From positions 62,001 through 126,000 of the forward strand of contig CAWKOG010000019.1 in the NCBI GenBank assembly GCA_963851215.1: DNA of 64,000 nt, in the 5' to 3' direction. The notes beneath the pieces were generated by a model. The model saw nothing but the letters and a program-made list of their open reading frames with translations, searched no databases and was not told the DNA's origin. Positions 9,168 through 18,352 of the stretch are shown in pieces. The stretch comes from DATKFM01 sp963851215. Its GTDB lineage: Bacteria; Pseudomonadota; Alphaproteobacteria; Dongiales; Dongiaceae. A program made the translations under genes and the position numbers. Each line of letters opens with the position of its first letter. Positions within the stretch are counted from its first letter, which is position 1.

Positions 9168-10241
9168 TCAATCGATCAGGATATGCGCGGCCTCCGCGGG
9201 CCAGTCGCACCATACTTTCGCGCCCGATGCAAGATGCCGCGCGGCCTCGCTGCCGGCGCTGAGCCGGGCGACCAGCGGCTGCTCGCGGCCCGGCAGTCCG
9301 ATCTGCACCACCAAGTCCTGGCCGAGATAGGCGATGCCGATTACCGTACCGCTCAAGGCGGCCGCGGCGCCCGGCGCCGATGAAACCTGAATCCGCTCCG
9401 GCCTGACCGCCAGGGTGGCCGCGTTGCCCCCGGTTCCCTTTGGGGCCTCGCCGCGGATGAGGCCGATGCCCGCCACCTCGATGCCGCCGGGCACGAGCCG
9501 GCCATCGAGGAAATTCGTCATGCCGATGAAACCGGCGACAAAGCGATTGGCCGGCCGCTCATAGAGGCCGCGCGGCGTATCGAGCTGGGCGATGCGCCCG
9601 GAGTCCATGAGCGCAATGCGGTCGGCCATCGCCAGCGCTTCTTCCTGATCGTGGGTCACCACCAGGAAGGTGATGCCGATGTCGTGCTGCAGGCGCTTGA
9701 GTTCGAACTGCATCTGCTGGCGCAGCTTGCGGTCCAGCGCCGCCAGCGGCTCGTCCAGCAGCAGCAGCCGCGGCCGCTTGACCAGGGCGCGGGCGAGCGC
9801 CACCCGCTGGCGCTGGCCGCCCGATAGCTGATGCGGCCGGCGATTCGCGGCACTGCCGAGCTGCACGAGATCGAGCGCCTCGGCGACGCGGCGCGCGCGT
9901 TCCGGCGCCGCCACGCCTTCCATCTCCAGCCCGTAGGAGACGTTGCCCTGGACCGTCAGATGGGGAAACAACGCGTAGGATTGGAACATCATGTTCACGG
10001 GCCGCCGGTTGGGCCGCAGGTCGGTGATGTCCCGGCCATCCAGCAGAACCTGCCCGGTATCCGGCCGTTCAAACCCGGCGATGACGCGCAGCAGGGTGGT
10101 CTTGCCGCAACCGGACGGGCCAAGCAGTGCGAAGAACTCCTTCTCGGCGATCGCGAGTGACAGGTTGTCGACCGCCGTGACGCCGCCGAAGCGCTTCGTC
10201 ACGCCGTCAGCGGCGACGACGATCTTTTGTTCGCCGCTCAT
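9168..10241 (-). CDS. Polyamine-type ABC transporter ATP-binding protein
   Basis: A 357-residue PotA-like ATPase that energises import at the inner membrane. Walker A is GPSGCGKTTLLR, the Q-loop region is MMFQSYALFPHL, the signature is LSGGQRQRVALARAL, Walker B is LLLLDEPLAALD and the switch His is in VVTHDQEEA. A C-terminal TOBE/OB region follows (VRPERIQV). ATG 10241 overlaps the upstream permease stop by 4 bp. It is the third gene of a four-gene uptake unit read from 12999 leftward. The solute is inferred from the binding protein and could be a polyamine or a related amine. Confidence 0.9.
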   Translation of the reverse strand: MSGEQKIVVAADGVTKRFGGVTAVDNLSLAIAEKEFFALLGPSGCGKTTLLRVIAGFERPDTGQVLLDGRDITDLRPNRRPVNMMFQSYALFPHLTVQGNVSYGLEMEGVAAPERARRVAEALDLVQLGSAANRRPHQLSGGQRQRVALARALVKRPRLLLLDEPLAALDRKLRQQMQFELKRLQHDIGITFLVVTHDQEEALAMADRIALMDSGRIAQLDTPRGLYERPANRFVAGFIGMTNFLDGRLVPGGIEVAGIGLIRGEAPKGTGGNAATLAVRPERIQVSSAPGAAAALSGTVIGIAYLGQDLVVQIGLPGREQPLVARLSAGSEAARHLASGAKVWCDWPAEAAHILID

Positions 10242-11023
10242 CGCAACGCATCCCGGTTGAGGCGCTGGGACGTGAACACCAGCAGGAAGCTGACGCCGAG
10301 GACGATCGTCGCCACCGCATTGATCTCCGGCGTCACGCCGAAGCGGATCATGGCGTAGATCCGCATGGGAAAGGTGGTCGATGAGGGGCCTGCGCCGGCG
10401 GTGAAATTGGCGATGATGAATTCGTCCACCGATAGCGTGAAGGCGAGCAGCGCTCCTGCCAGCACGCCGGGAAAGATGACTGGCAGGGTGATGCGGAAGA
10501 AGGTCCTGATCTCGCTGGCGCCCAGATCGATCGACGCCTCGATGATCGACATGTCGAAATGCTTGAGCCGCGTCCGCACGACGACGCAGACGAAGGCGAT
10601 GTTGAACACGGCGTGCGAGAAGATGATGGAGTGCAGCCCGAGCGTGAAATTGAGCAGGGTGTAGAACGACAGCAGGGCGACGGCGAGCACGATATCAGGG
10701 ATGATCATCGGCACGAAAATCAACGCATCCAGGAGCGCATGCCGCTTGCCGCGCTCCAGCCCCAGCGCCAGCAGCGTGCCGATTGCCGTCGAGATCAGCG
10801 TCGAGAAGACCGCGACGATGAGGGTGTTGGCGACGGCGGCGCGGATCGACGCATTGCCCAGCATCTTGCCGTACCATTCCAGGGAAAACCCGGTCCAGGC
10901 CGTGGGCAGCCCGCTCTTGTTGAAGGACAGCGCCACCAGCACCACGATCGGCCCGTAGAGGAACAGATAGACGAGGCCGAGATGGCCGGCGAGCAGCCGG
11001 CGTTCGATCGGAGCGCTAACCAT
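10238..11023 (-). CDS. Polyamine-type ABC transporter permease (PotC-like)
   Basis: A 261-residue inner-membrane protein with about six hydrophobic helices. The EAA loop for docking the ATPase is recognisable as EASIDLGASEIRTFFRITLPVIFPG. It has the PotC-family features SLEWYGKMLGN and AFTLSVDEFIIANF. It overlaps both neighbours by a few bases (upstream permease 8 bp, downstream ATPase 4 bp), consistent with coupled translation of one transporter. Confidence 0.88.
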   Translation of the reverse strand: MVSAPIERRLLAGHLGLVYLFLYGPIVVLVALSFNKSGLPTAWTGFSLEWYGKMLGNASIRAAVANTLIVAVFSTLISTAIGTLLALGLERGKRHALLDALIFVPMIIPDIVLAVALLSFYTLLNFTLGLHSIIFSHAVFNIAFVCVVVRTRLKHFDMSIIEASIDLGASEIRTFFRITLPVIFPGVLAGALLAFTLSVDEFIIANFTAGAGPSSTTFPMRIYAMIRFGVTPEINAVATIVLGVSFLLVFTSQRLNRDALR

Positions 11024-11873
11024 CGGCGCCCTCGTGCTGGCTGCGGTTCACGGCCCAGGCCTGGGCCACCAGCAACAGCATCATCAGTCCGATCAGCAGA
11101 AACGCGAGACTGGAGCCGAACGGCCAGTCGCGCGCCGACAGGAACTGATCGAAGATCAGATTGCCGACCATCAGGGACCGGCCGCCGCCCAGGAGATCGG
11201 GAGTCACGAAGTTGCCGATGCTGAGCACGAATACAAAGACGCAGCCGGCGGCGATGCCGGGTATTGTCAGCGGCAGGGTGACGCGCAGGAATGTGCGCAG
11301 CGAAGATGCGCCCAGATCTGACGAGGCCTCGAAGATTTCCGGATTGAGGCGGGAGATTGAGCTGTAGAGCGCCAGGACCATGAACGGCAGATAGCCATAG
11401 AGCAGGCCGACGACGATGGCGAACTGATTGTAGAGCAACGGCAGCGGTTCGCCGATCAGGCCGAGTTCCTGCAGGCCGTTGTTGATCAAGCCCTCCCGAT
11501 TGAGCAGAACAATCCAGGCATAGGTGCGGATCAGATAGTTGCTCCAGAAAGGCAGCATCACCAGGATCAGCAGCGTCGTCTGCCACTGCTTCGGCGCGGT
11601 CGCGATCAGATAGGCGGCGGGGTAGCCGATGACCAGGGCCGCCAGCGTGGTCAGCAGCGCGATCTTTGCCGAGGCCAGAAAAATCGAGAGATAGAGGGTA
11701 TCGGCGGCGCGGACATAATTCTCGAATGTGAAGACATAGTCGATGCCGCCATAGGTCCCGCGCTCGAAAAAGCTATAGACGAAGACAATGGCGCAGGGCA
11801 GGACGAGGAATAGGGCCAGCCACCCCAGGCCCGGGCCGAGCAGCACGATGCGGCGTAATGTTTCGGCGTTCAT
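11016..11873 (-). CDS. Polyamine-type ABC transporter permease (PotB-like)
   Basis: A 285-residue membrane protein with about six transmembrane helices. It has the PotB/HisM-type EAA loop EASSDLGASSLRTFLRVTLP, the IRTYAWIVLL motif and a VTPDLLGGGRSLM periplasmic loop typical of spermidine/putrescine permeases. It is the first permease downstream of the binding-protein gene, with a 73-bp gap, and overlaps the PotC-like gene. Confidence 0.88.
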   Translation of the reverse strand: MNAETLRRIVLLGPGLGWLALFLVLPCAIVFVYSFFERGTYGGIDYVFTFENYVRAADTLYLSIFLASAKIALLTTLAALVIGYPAAYLIATAPKQWQTTLLILVMLPFWSNYLIRTYAWIVLLNREGLINNGLQELGLIGEPLPLLYNQFAIVVGLLYGYLPFMVLALYSSISRLNPEIFEASSDLGASSLRTFLRVTLPLTIPGIAAGCVFVFVLSIGNFVTPDLLGGGRSLMVGNLIFDQFLSARDWPFGSSLAFLLIGLMMLLLVAQAWAVNRSQHEGADG

Positions 11874-11946
11874 GGCGGACGCCTCACCCCAAGGCTATCG
11901 AGGGCCACAACCAGCCGATTGCGGCCCTCGACAAGCAACCCATTGC

Positions 11947-12999
11947 CTACTGCGCGGCCAGGATTTCGGTCACGACGCGGGTGAACTCCTTCTGGGAGTC
12001 GCCGAGATCGCGCAGCTGCTCCTGCTGGAACAGCACCTCCGATGAAATCGCCAGCGTCGGGTAGGTGGTCAGCAAGCTCTGATCGAGGACTTCCAGCGCC
12101 TTCTGGTTCGGCACCTTGTAGAGCGTGAAAGCCATGATCGAGGCGTGAATATCCGGACGAAGCACATAGTTGATGAACGCATGCGCGGCATCCTTATGTT
12201 CCGACGCCGCCGTCACCACCATGGTATCGACGAACAGATCGCTGCCCTCCTTGGGAATCACGAACTTGATGGCGGGATTCTCGGCAACGCCGAAGTTGCA
12301 CCAGCCATCCCAGGCATGGACCAGTATGGCTTCGCCGGTGACCAGCTTCGAGTAGAAGGTCGTGTCGTCATAGGCCAGCAAACTCTTCTTCGCGGCGATC
12401 AGCACGTCCTTGGTCTTCGCAAGTTCATCGGCATTGGTGGAATTGACGGAATAGCCCAGCGACTTGAGCCCCGCCGCCATCAGCCAGCGGTCGGTCGAAA
12501 GCATGGTGATCTTGCCCTTGAGGGCGTCGGCGGGCTTCAGCAGATCATCCCAGCTCGTCGGCGCCTGCGTCAGCAGATCGCTGCGGTAGCACAGGCCGGT
12601 GGTGCCCCAGGTGTAGGGCACGGAATGCTTGTTGCCGGGGTCGTAGGGCAGATCCTGCGCCTGGGGAAAGAGATTGGCGAGGTTCGGAATCTTGGAATGG
12701 TCGAGATCGGCGATGAGGCCAAGGTGGGCGAGCGCCTCGACGAACGGGCTGGAGGCGAAAACCACATCATAGCCCTTGCCACCGCTGGCGGTGACCTTGC
12801 CCATCATGTCTTCGTTGTCGATCTGGACGGCCCACTCGGCCTCGATGCCGGTTTCCTTGGTGAAATTCGCCAGCAGATCGGGCGGCCAATAGGCGTCCCA
12901 CTGCGAAATGACGATCTTTTCCGCGGCTCCGGCTCCGGCCGCCCAAGCGGCAATGGAGCACGCCGCCAGAACGGCGGCGATTTTAGGTTTCCTGAACAT
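11947..12999 (-). CDS. Polyamine-type periplasmic substrate-binding protein (PotD/PotF-like)
   Basis: A 350-residue secreted protein. I chose ATG 12999 because GGGAG precedes it and it starts directly at a signal peptide (MFRKPKIAAVLAACS, cleavage near GAGAA). The open frame extends to 13059 without homology. The mature protein starts EKIVISQWDAYWPPD and has GYDVVFASSPFVEAL, VPYTWGTTGLCYR and a TFYSKLVTGE region, the pattern of spermidine/putrescine-binding proteins. It delivers the solute to the PotB/PotC-like permeases. The ligand could be another cationic amine; the pocket residues cannot be judged by eye. Confidence 0.88.
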   Translation of the reverse strand: MFRKPKIAAVLAACSIAAWAAGAGAAEKIVISQWDAYWPPDLLANFTKETGIEAEWAVQIDNEDMMGKVTASGGKGYDVVFASSPFVEALAHLGLIADLDHSKIPNLANLFPQAQDLPYDPGNKHSVPYTWGTTGLCYRSDLLTQAPTSWDDLLKPADALKGKITMLSTDRWLMAAGLKSLGYSVNSTNADELAKTKDVLIAAKKSLLAYDDTTFYSKLVTGEAILVHAWDGWCNFGVAENPAIKFVIPKEGSDLFVDTMVVTAASEHKDAAHAFINYVLRPDIHASIMAFTLYKVPNQKALEVLDQSLLTTYPTLAISSEVLFQQEQLRDLGDSQKEFTRVVTEILAAQ

Positions 13000-13128
13000 G
13001 ATTCTCCCTGTCCCTTCGGACCTGATTGTTTTGGGGCGGCAGGCCATTCGGCACTCCACCCCGTTCTTGTCGGGCCATAGTCCGCAAGCCCCGGACAGAA
13101 GTCAATATTTCCGGGCGATTGGCTGGAC

Positions 13129-15432
13129 GTGGGGGCAAAGGAACGGCAGATTGCGGCCTGTGAAAAATCGGACCGCAGAACCATCGTGATCGGCAGCCTG
13201 TTCAATCGGTTGCGCGGCAAGCGCTGGCTGGAAATCGTCATTCCCAGCGTATTGCTGATTGCCGCGGTGCTGGTCTGCAATCAGCAACCGGCCGTTCTCG
13301 CCCATCTGCAGAATCTGGTGTGGGACAACTACCAGCGCAACAAACCGCGGGTGTACCAACCCCTGCCGGTCCGTATCGTCGATCTCGACGAGGATAGCCT
13401 AAGCCGGCTCGGCCAATGGCCCTGGCCACGGACGGAAGTTGCCCGGCTGATGGATCGATTGACCGAGATGGGCGCCACAACCGTGGCATTGGACATTCTT
13501 TTTTCCGAGCCCGACCGCGTCTCGCCGAAAAATTTGTTGAATTTCTTTGGCGACGAAGCCGACACCGCCGAGTTGACCAATGCGCTGTCACTCTTGCCAG
13601 ATTCCGATGCCGTGCTCGCGGAATCCATCCGGCGTATACCCACCGTGACGGCATACGCCTTGCTGGGAGACGAACGGGTTGTGTCCGTGCCGGCGTCAAA
13701 GCACGGCATCGCCACGGCCGGTGACGACCCGTTGCTGTTCGTGCGCAATCTCCCGGGCGCCGTTACCACGCTTCCAGTGCTCGAAGACGCGGCCGTCGGC
13801 AACGGCGCGGTGAACTATGTTCCCGATAGCGACAACGTTATCAGGCGGGCGCCGATTCTCCTGGGCCACAGGAAAGACGCCGTGCCGACCCTGGCCATGG
13901 AGGCGCTTCGGGTTGCGCAAGGCGCATCCACCTATGTCGTCAAGTCTTCGGGCGCCAGCGGCGAGATCTCTTTCGGAGAGCAGACCGGGATCGTGGAGGT
14001 CAAGGTCGGCACGGTGGTGGTGCCGACGACATCGGATGGCATGATGCTGCTTCACGATACCGGGCATGTCGACGAGCGGTTTATACCGGCCTGGCAAGTG
14101 CTGGAGCCGGATTTCGACGGCGAAAGAGTTGCCGGCCAGATCGTCATCATCGGCAGCAGCGCCCAGGGTTTGAACGACATCAAGACAACGCCGCTCAGCG
14201 CCGCCATTCCCGGCGTCGAAGTCCATGCCCTGGTCCTCGAGCAAATCCTCGCCGGCGACTTCCTGTCGCGGCCGGACTGGGCCTTCGGCGCCGAGCTTAT
14301 ATACCTGGTCGTCTTTGGCATCATCCTCATCGTCGCCATCCGCCGGGTAGGCGCCTTGTGGTCGATGGTGCTCGGCCTGTCGGCGATCGCCGTCGCATGG
14401 TCCGCCTCCTGGTACGGTTTCTCGCGCTTCGGCTATCTGATCGATCCCCTGTTTCCGTCGCTGGTGGCGGCGCTGATCTATGTGTCCTCGTCGCTGATCA
14501 GTTTCCTGCGCACCGAGGGCGAGAAGAAGTTCATCCGCTCGGCCTTCGGCCGCTACATGTCGCCGGTGCTGGTGGAGCAGCTGACCAAGGATCCGAAGCG
14601 CCTGCAGCTCGGCGGCGAGATGCGGGAGCTGACCATCCTGTTCTCGGATATCCGCGGCTTCACCAAGATCTCGGAATCGCTGAATCCCCAGGCATTGACG
14701 CGGCTGATCAACAACTATCTGACGCCGATGACCTGGGTGATCCAGAACCAGAACGGGTTCATCGACAAATACATCGGCGATTGCATCGTCGCCTTCTGGA
14801 ACGCGCCGCTGGACGATCCGTCCCATGTGCCCAACGCCGTGCGCACCGCACTGAAGATGCGCGAGAAACTGCGGGAGCTGAATCGCGGCTGGCGCGCTGA
14901 GGCCGAGGCGGAGGGCCGCAAGTTCATCAAGATCAAGACCGGCCTGGGCCTGAACACCGGCGATTGCTGCGTCGGCAATCTGGGATCGGAGCAGCGATTC
15001 GATTACTCCGTGCTCGGCGATGCGGTGAACACAGCGGCGCGCCTGGAGGGCCTCACCAAGGGCTATGGCATCGACCTGATCATCGGCGAGAGCACGGCGA
15101 ACAGGTGCGCCGAGTTCGCCCTGGTGGAAATCGACCAGGTGAAGGTCAAGGGCCGGGCGACGCCGCTGCACATCTTCACGGTCATGGGCGACGAGGTCTT
15201 CGCCCAGACGCCGGAGTTCAAGATCGTCCATGACAAGCAGGCGGAACTGCTGGCCGCCTACCGGCGCCAGGATTGGGACGCGGCGTCGGCGGCGCTGGTG
15301 GACTGCCGCAAGCTGGCGCCGTCGCTGGAAGGCCTGCATGACGTCTTTTCCGCGCGGATCGCCGAGTACCGCGCCAACCCGCCGCCGGCCGACTGGGACG
15401 GCGTCTACGAGGCGCGCACCAAGGAAGGCTGA
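13129..15432 (+). CDS. CHASE2-domain class III adenylate/guanylate cyclase
   Basis: A 767-residue membrane sensor cyclase. An N-terminal helix (residues ~35-55) leads into a periplasmic CHASE2 domain with VRIVDLDEDSLSRLGQWPWP and ALDILFSEPD. Three transmembrane helices follow at ~384-460, then a short linker and a class III catalytic domain. The metal-binding Asp is in LFSDIRGFT (~505), and the conserved end region is FDYSVLGDAVNTAARLE, with the Asn and Arg used in transition-state binding. It should make cAMP or cGMP from NTP in response to an extracytoplasmic signal. GTG 13129 is the assigned start, and GTG 13186 is an alternative. It diverges from the polyamine-type operon. Confidence 0.9.
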   Translation: MGAKERQIAACEKSDRRTIVIGSLFNRLRGKRWLEIVIPSVLLIAAVLVCNQQPAVLAHLQNLVWDNYQRNKPRVYQPLPVRIVDLDEDSLSRLGQWPWPRTEVARLMDRLTEMGATTVALDILFSEPDRVSPKNLLNFFGDEADTAELTNALSLLPDSDAVLAESIRRIPTVTAYALLGDERVVSVPASKHGIATAGDDPLLFVRNLPGAVTTLPVLEDAAVGNGAVNYVPDSDNVIRRAPILLGHRKDAVPTLAMEALRVAQGASTYVVKSSGASGEISFGEQTGIVEVKVGTVVVPTTSDGMMLLHDTGHVDERFIPAWQVLEPDFDGERVAGQIVIIGSSAQGLNDIKTTPLSAAIPGVEVHALVLEQILAGDFLSRPDWAFGAELIYLVVFGIILIVAIRRVGALWSMVLGLSAIAVAWSASWYGFSRFGYLIDPLFPSLVAALIYVSSSLISFLRTEGEKKFIRSAFGRYMSPVLVEQLTKDPKRLQLGGEMRELTILFSDIRGFTKISESLNPQALTRLINNYLTPMTWVIQNQNGFIDKYIGDCIVAFWNAPLDDPSHVPNAVRTALKMREKLRELNRGWRAEAEAEGRKFIKIKTGLGLNTGDCCVGNLGSEQRFDYSVLGDAVNTAARLEGLTKGYGIDLIIGESTANRCAEFALVEIDQVKVKGRATPLHIFTVMGDEVFAQTPEFKIVHDKQAELLAAYRRQDWDAASAALVDCRKLAPSLEGLHDVFSARIAEYRANPPPADWDGVYEARTKEG

Positions 15433-15447
15433 TGCGGCCTGCGGCCG

Positions 15448-16312
15448 CTAGAACGCGTTCAGCGGAATCTTCAGATAGCTGACGCCGTTGCCTTCCGGCG
15501 GCGGGAAATGGCCGCCGCGCATGTTCACCTGCACCGACGGCAGGATCAGCAGGGGCATCGACAGGGTCTTGTCGCGCTCGGTGCGCATGCGCACGAAATC
15601 CGCTTCGCTGATGCCGGCATGCAAATGGACATTGGCGCTGCGCTGTTCGGCCACCGTCGTTTCCCAGGCGTAGCGATCGCGGCCCGGCGCCTTGTAATCG
15701 TGGCACATGAAGAGGCGGGTCGCCGGCGGCAGTTCATAGAGGCGCTGGATGGAGCGGTAGAGAGTCGCCGCATCGCCGCCGGGGAAATCCGTCCGCGCCG
15801 TGCCGTAATCGGGCATGAACAGGGTATCGCCGACAAAGGCGGCGTTGCCGATCAGATAGGTAATGCAGGCCGGCGTATGGCCGGGCGTATAAAGCGCCCG
15901 CCCATGCAACGCTCCGATGGCGAAGCCTTCGCCATCGCGGAACAGGCGGTCGAACTGTGAGCCGTCGGTAGCGAAATTCCGGCTCGACATTGAAGATCTT
16001 TTTGAACGTGGCCTGCACGGCGCCGACATGGTCGCCGATCGCCAAGCGCCCGCCGAGTTTCGCTTTCAGATAGGCGCCGGCGCTCAGGTGATCGGCATGG
16101 ACATGGGTTTCCAGGATCCAGTCGATCGCCAGATTCTCGGCGCGGACATGGTCGACGATTCGATCCGCCAATTCCGTGCTCGTGCGGCCTGACTTCGGAT
16201 CGTAGTCCAGCACGGAGTCGATGATGGCGGCGCTCGGACCGGCGGGTTCCCTCACGACATAGCTGACGGTGAAGGTTGCTTCGTCGAAAAACGCGGTTAC
16301 CTGGGGCTTCAC
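15448..16312 (-). CDS. MBL-fold metallo-hydrolase, ETHE1/Blh-like (one frameshift)
   Basis: Once a one-base insertion near 15975 (GAATTC read as GAATTTC) is repaired, this is a 287-residue metallo-beta-lactamase-fold enzyme. Metal ligands are visible in THVHADHLS, in YTPGHTP and in FVGDTLFMPDYG. Its end has LFMCHDYKA and the C-terminal SVQVNMRGGHFPPPE typical of the Blh/persulfide-dioxygenase branch. Those enzymes oxidise glutathione persulfide to sulfite. The divergent pmpAB genes support a sulfide/sulfur detoxification role. No rhodanese domain and no BigR-type regulator is seen nearby. Confidence 0.8.
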
Positions 16313-16453
16313 TCTACCTCACCACGGCCCTGTCCGGCGCAGAGTCCCAGCCCGCCCCCGCTTTTGCAATATGCATCTGGCCCCTGTGCTTCAGTTTATC
16401 GCCTGGAGAAATTTGCAGCGGCGCAGCGCTTCCGGGCGCGATATGATGCGGCG

Positions 16454-16879
16454 ATGGAGAATTTCACGCCGATTTCCGCTGCCATCGGCGGCATACTCAT
16501 CGGCATGGCGGCAACGCTCCTGCTGGCCGCCAACGGCCGTATCGCGGGCATCAGCGGCATCGCCGGCGGCCTGTTGCAGCGCGATGCCGGCACCCGCGGC
16601 TGGCGGCTGATGTTCCTCGCTGGACTTGTCCTGGCGCCGGTGATCTATGGATTTGCCGGCGGCAAAGTGCCGGAAATCCAGATAACGAGTTCGATGCCCC
16701 TGCTGGTCGCCGGCGGCCTCCTGGTCGGCTATGGCACGAGCCTGGGGCGGGGCTGCACCAGCGGCCACGGCGTCTGCGGCCTGGCGCGCTTCTCGCCGAG
16801 GTCCCTGGCCGCGACGTTGACATTCCTCGCCCTGGGAATTCTCACCGTCTATGTCATGCGCCATATCGTGGCCGGCTGA
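16454..16879 (+). CDS. pmpA: YeeE/YedE-family membrane protein, first half (PmpA-like)
   Basis: A 141-residue membrane protein with about four hydrophobic helices. The hallmark SLGRGCTSGHGVCGL motif carries the conserved cysteine used by YeeE/YedE sulfur transporters. ATG 16454 starts exactly at the family N-terminus (MENFTPISAAIGG); the upstream open frame from 16364 has no homology. It pairs with the next gene, which begins 1 base after this stop. In other bacteria such pairs are co-regulated with Blh-type dioxygenases and move thiosulfate or related sulfur compounds. That function is inferred here. Confidence 0.85.
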   Translation: MENFTPISAAIGGILIGMAATLLLAANGRIAGISGIAGGLLQRDAGTRGWRLMFLAGLVLAPVIYGFAGGKVPEIQITSSMPLLVAGGLLVGYGTSLGRGCTSGHGVCGLARFSPRSLAATLTFLALGILTVYVMRHIVAG

Positions 16880-16880
16880 C

Positions 16881-17330
16881 ATGCGGGAGAAGCTTTCCGC
16901 CCTTGCCGCCGGATTGCTCTTCGGATTGGGGCTGACGGTCTCCGGCATGATCGATCCGGCAAAGGTCCTGGGTTTCCTCGACATCGCCGGCGACTGGGAT
17001 CCGAGCCTGCTGTTCGTGCTCGGCGGCGCCGTGGTCACGGCGACGATCGGATTCCGCCTGGTTCAACGCCGGCAGGCGCCGCTGTTCGCCGACCGGTTCC
17101 ATCTGCCCGCTTCGTCCGGCATCGATGGACAGTTCATCCTGGGCGCGGCGCTGTTTGGCATCGGCTGGGGACTTGTCGGCTTTTGCCCCGGACCGGCGAT
17201 TTCGGCGCTTCTCGCCGATGGCTGGCAGGCGGCGCTTTTCGTGGCGGCGGCGCTTCTCGGCATGGCGGGACATCGTCTCTTTCGCCGCCCGCAAGCGTCG
17301 CGCAACGAGCAGGCGTTAACCCGGAATTAA
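16881..17330 (+). CDS. pmpB: YeeE/YedE-family membrane protein, second half (PmpB-like, DUF6691)
   Basis: A 149-residue membrane protein. ATG 16881 follows the pmpA stop by one base, so translation is coupled. It has TVSGMIDPAKVLGFLDIAG, the DUF6691 signature, and the paired conserved cysteine in GWGLVGFCPGPA. About four transmembrane helices are seen. Together with PmpA it forms a split YeeE-type channel for a sulfur anion or persulfide-related species. The exact substrate is unknown. Confidence 0.85.
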   Translation: MREKLSALAAGLLFGLGLTVSGMIDPAKVLGFLDIAGDWDPSLLFVLGGAVVTATIGFRLVQRRQAPLFADRFHLPASSGIDGQFILGAALFGIGWGLVGFCPGPAISALLADGWQAALFVAAALLGMAGHRLFRRPQASRNEQALTRN

Positions 17331-17473
17331 CGATACCAGCTACAAAATTGAAGGCTGCTTTCGAAGACCGGTCGGCGTGACGGCGGTCACGAGTCGGTCC
17401 GGCGGCGCTTGCCGCCTCCGGCTGCCATGACCATCTGGCAAATGCCGGATTTTCGACATGAGGTTTGTCGGCG

Positions 17474-18214
17474 ATGTTCCTACCTCGCAAACTCCTGCCG
17501 GTTCGAGTTCGCCATTGGCGTGCGCCATCGGTATGGGCGGCCGGCGCAATCGCGCTTATCGCCTGGGGCATTTCCGGCCAGGCCGACAGCGCCGGCGATC
17601 TGCAGATCGGCGCGGTCCTGCAACGCGACTATACCGGCGCCGTCGGCGAACGGCTCGATGGGGAGCATCGGGAGCTGTTCTTCGATCTCCCTGTCTATAG
17701 CAACGAATCGATAGTTACCGGAAACAGCGCCAACACCGCTCTGACATTTCTCGACGAGACCCGCATCCAGGTCGGCGAGAATTCCAAGATCATCCTGGAC
17801 AAGTTCATCTACGATCCCAGCACCCAGACCGGCGATGTGGCGATCAACTTCAGCAAGGGCGTGTTCCGGTTCGTCACCGGCAACATGCAGAACAAGGAAG
17901 GCTTCTCGCTGAAGACGCCCTCGGCGACACTGGTCATCCGCGGGACCACATTCCTGGTCTATGTGGCCGGCGACGGCACGACCGACATCTCCGTGCTGGA
18001 GGGCCAGGTCGAGGTGAAACCCTGCGGCGGCGCCCCGCAGACCGCGGGTCCCGGCGAGTCGGTGACTGTTTCCGGCGACTGCAGCGGCAGCCGCCATCAG
18101 CAGGGCCGTACCGTGCCCCGCAGCCGCGCGGTGGATCAGGAGATCAGCTCCTTCGGCGACCCGGTGGGCGGCGACCGCGAAACCGAGAAATCGCCATCCA
18201 AGGGCCGCAATTAA
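17474..18214 (+). CDS. FecR-domain secreted protein
   Basis: About 246 residues. The N-terminus has a basic stretch and one hydrophobic segment (VWAAGAIALIAWGISG), a signal peptide or anchor. A FecR domain follows with the landmarks ESIVTGNSANTALTFLDET, RIQVGENSKIILD, GVFRFVTG and TPSATLVIRGTTFLV, ending in SVLEGQVEV. The tail is charged and low-complexity. This is not a TonB anti-sigma FecR with a neighbouring sigma factor. Stand-alone FecR proteins of this kind often occur beside CHASE2 cyclases, and one lies 2 kb upstream here. ATG 17474 is preferred; an in-frame TTG at 17465 is too close to its Shine-Dalgarno. Confidence 0.8.
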   Translation: MFLPRKLLPVRVRHWRAPSVWAAGAIALIAWGISGQADSAGDLQIGAVLQRDYTGAVGERLDGEHRELFFDLPVYSNESIVTGNSANTALTFLDETRIQVGENSKIILDKFIYDPSTQTGDVAINFSKGVFRFVTGNMQNKEGFSLKTPSATLVIRGTTFLVYVAGDGTTDISVLEGQVEVKPCGGAPQTAGPGESVTVSGDCSGSRHQQGRTVPRSRAVDQEISSFGDPVGGDRETEKSPSKGRN

Positions 18215-18352
18215 ACGCAGGCCTGTGCTGCAATTTCCGTGAGTTCGATCCTTGCGACCGGGGGACCGAGCGGTTAGCTTGACCGGGCGCTGAGTGACGG
18301 AAGCGGCCGCCGCCGGCGGCATCCCGGGACTGGGCGCCAGCTAGTCGCGCCT

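Noticed and set aside
13696..15339. 547-codon open frame on the minus strand
   Set aside because: Antisense to the CHASE2 cyclase, which has complete domain motifs.
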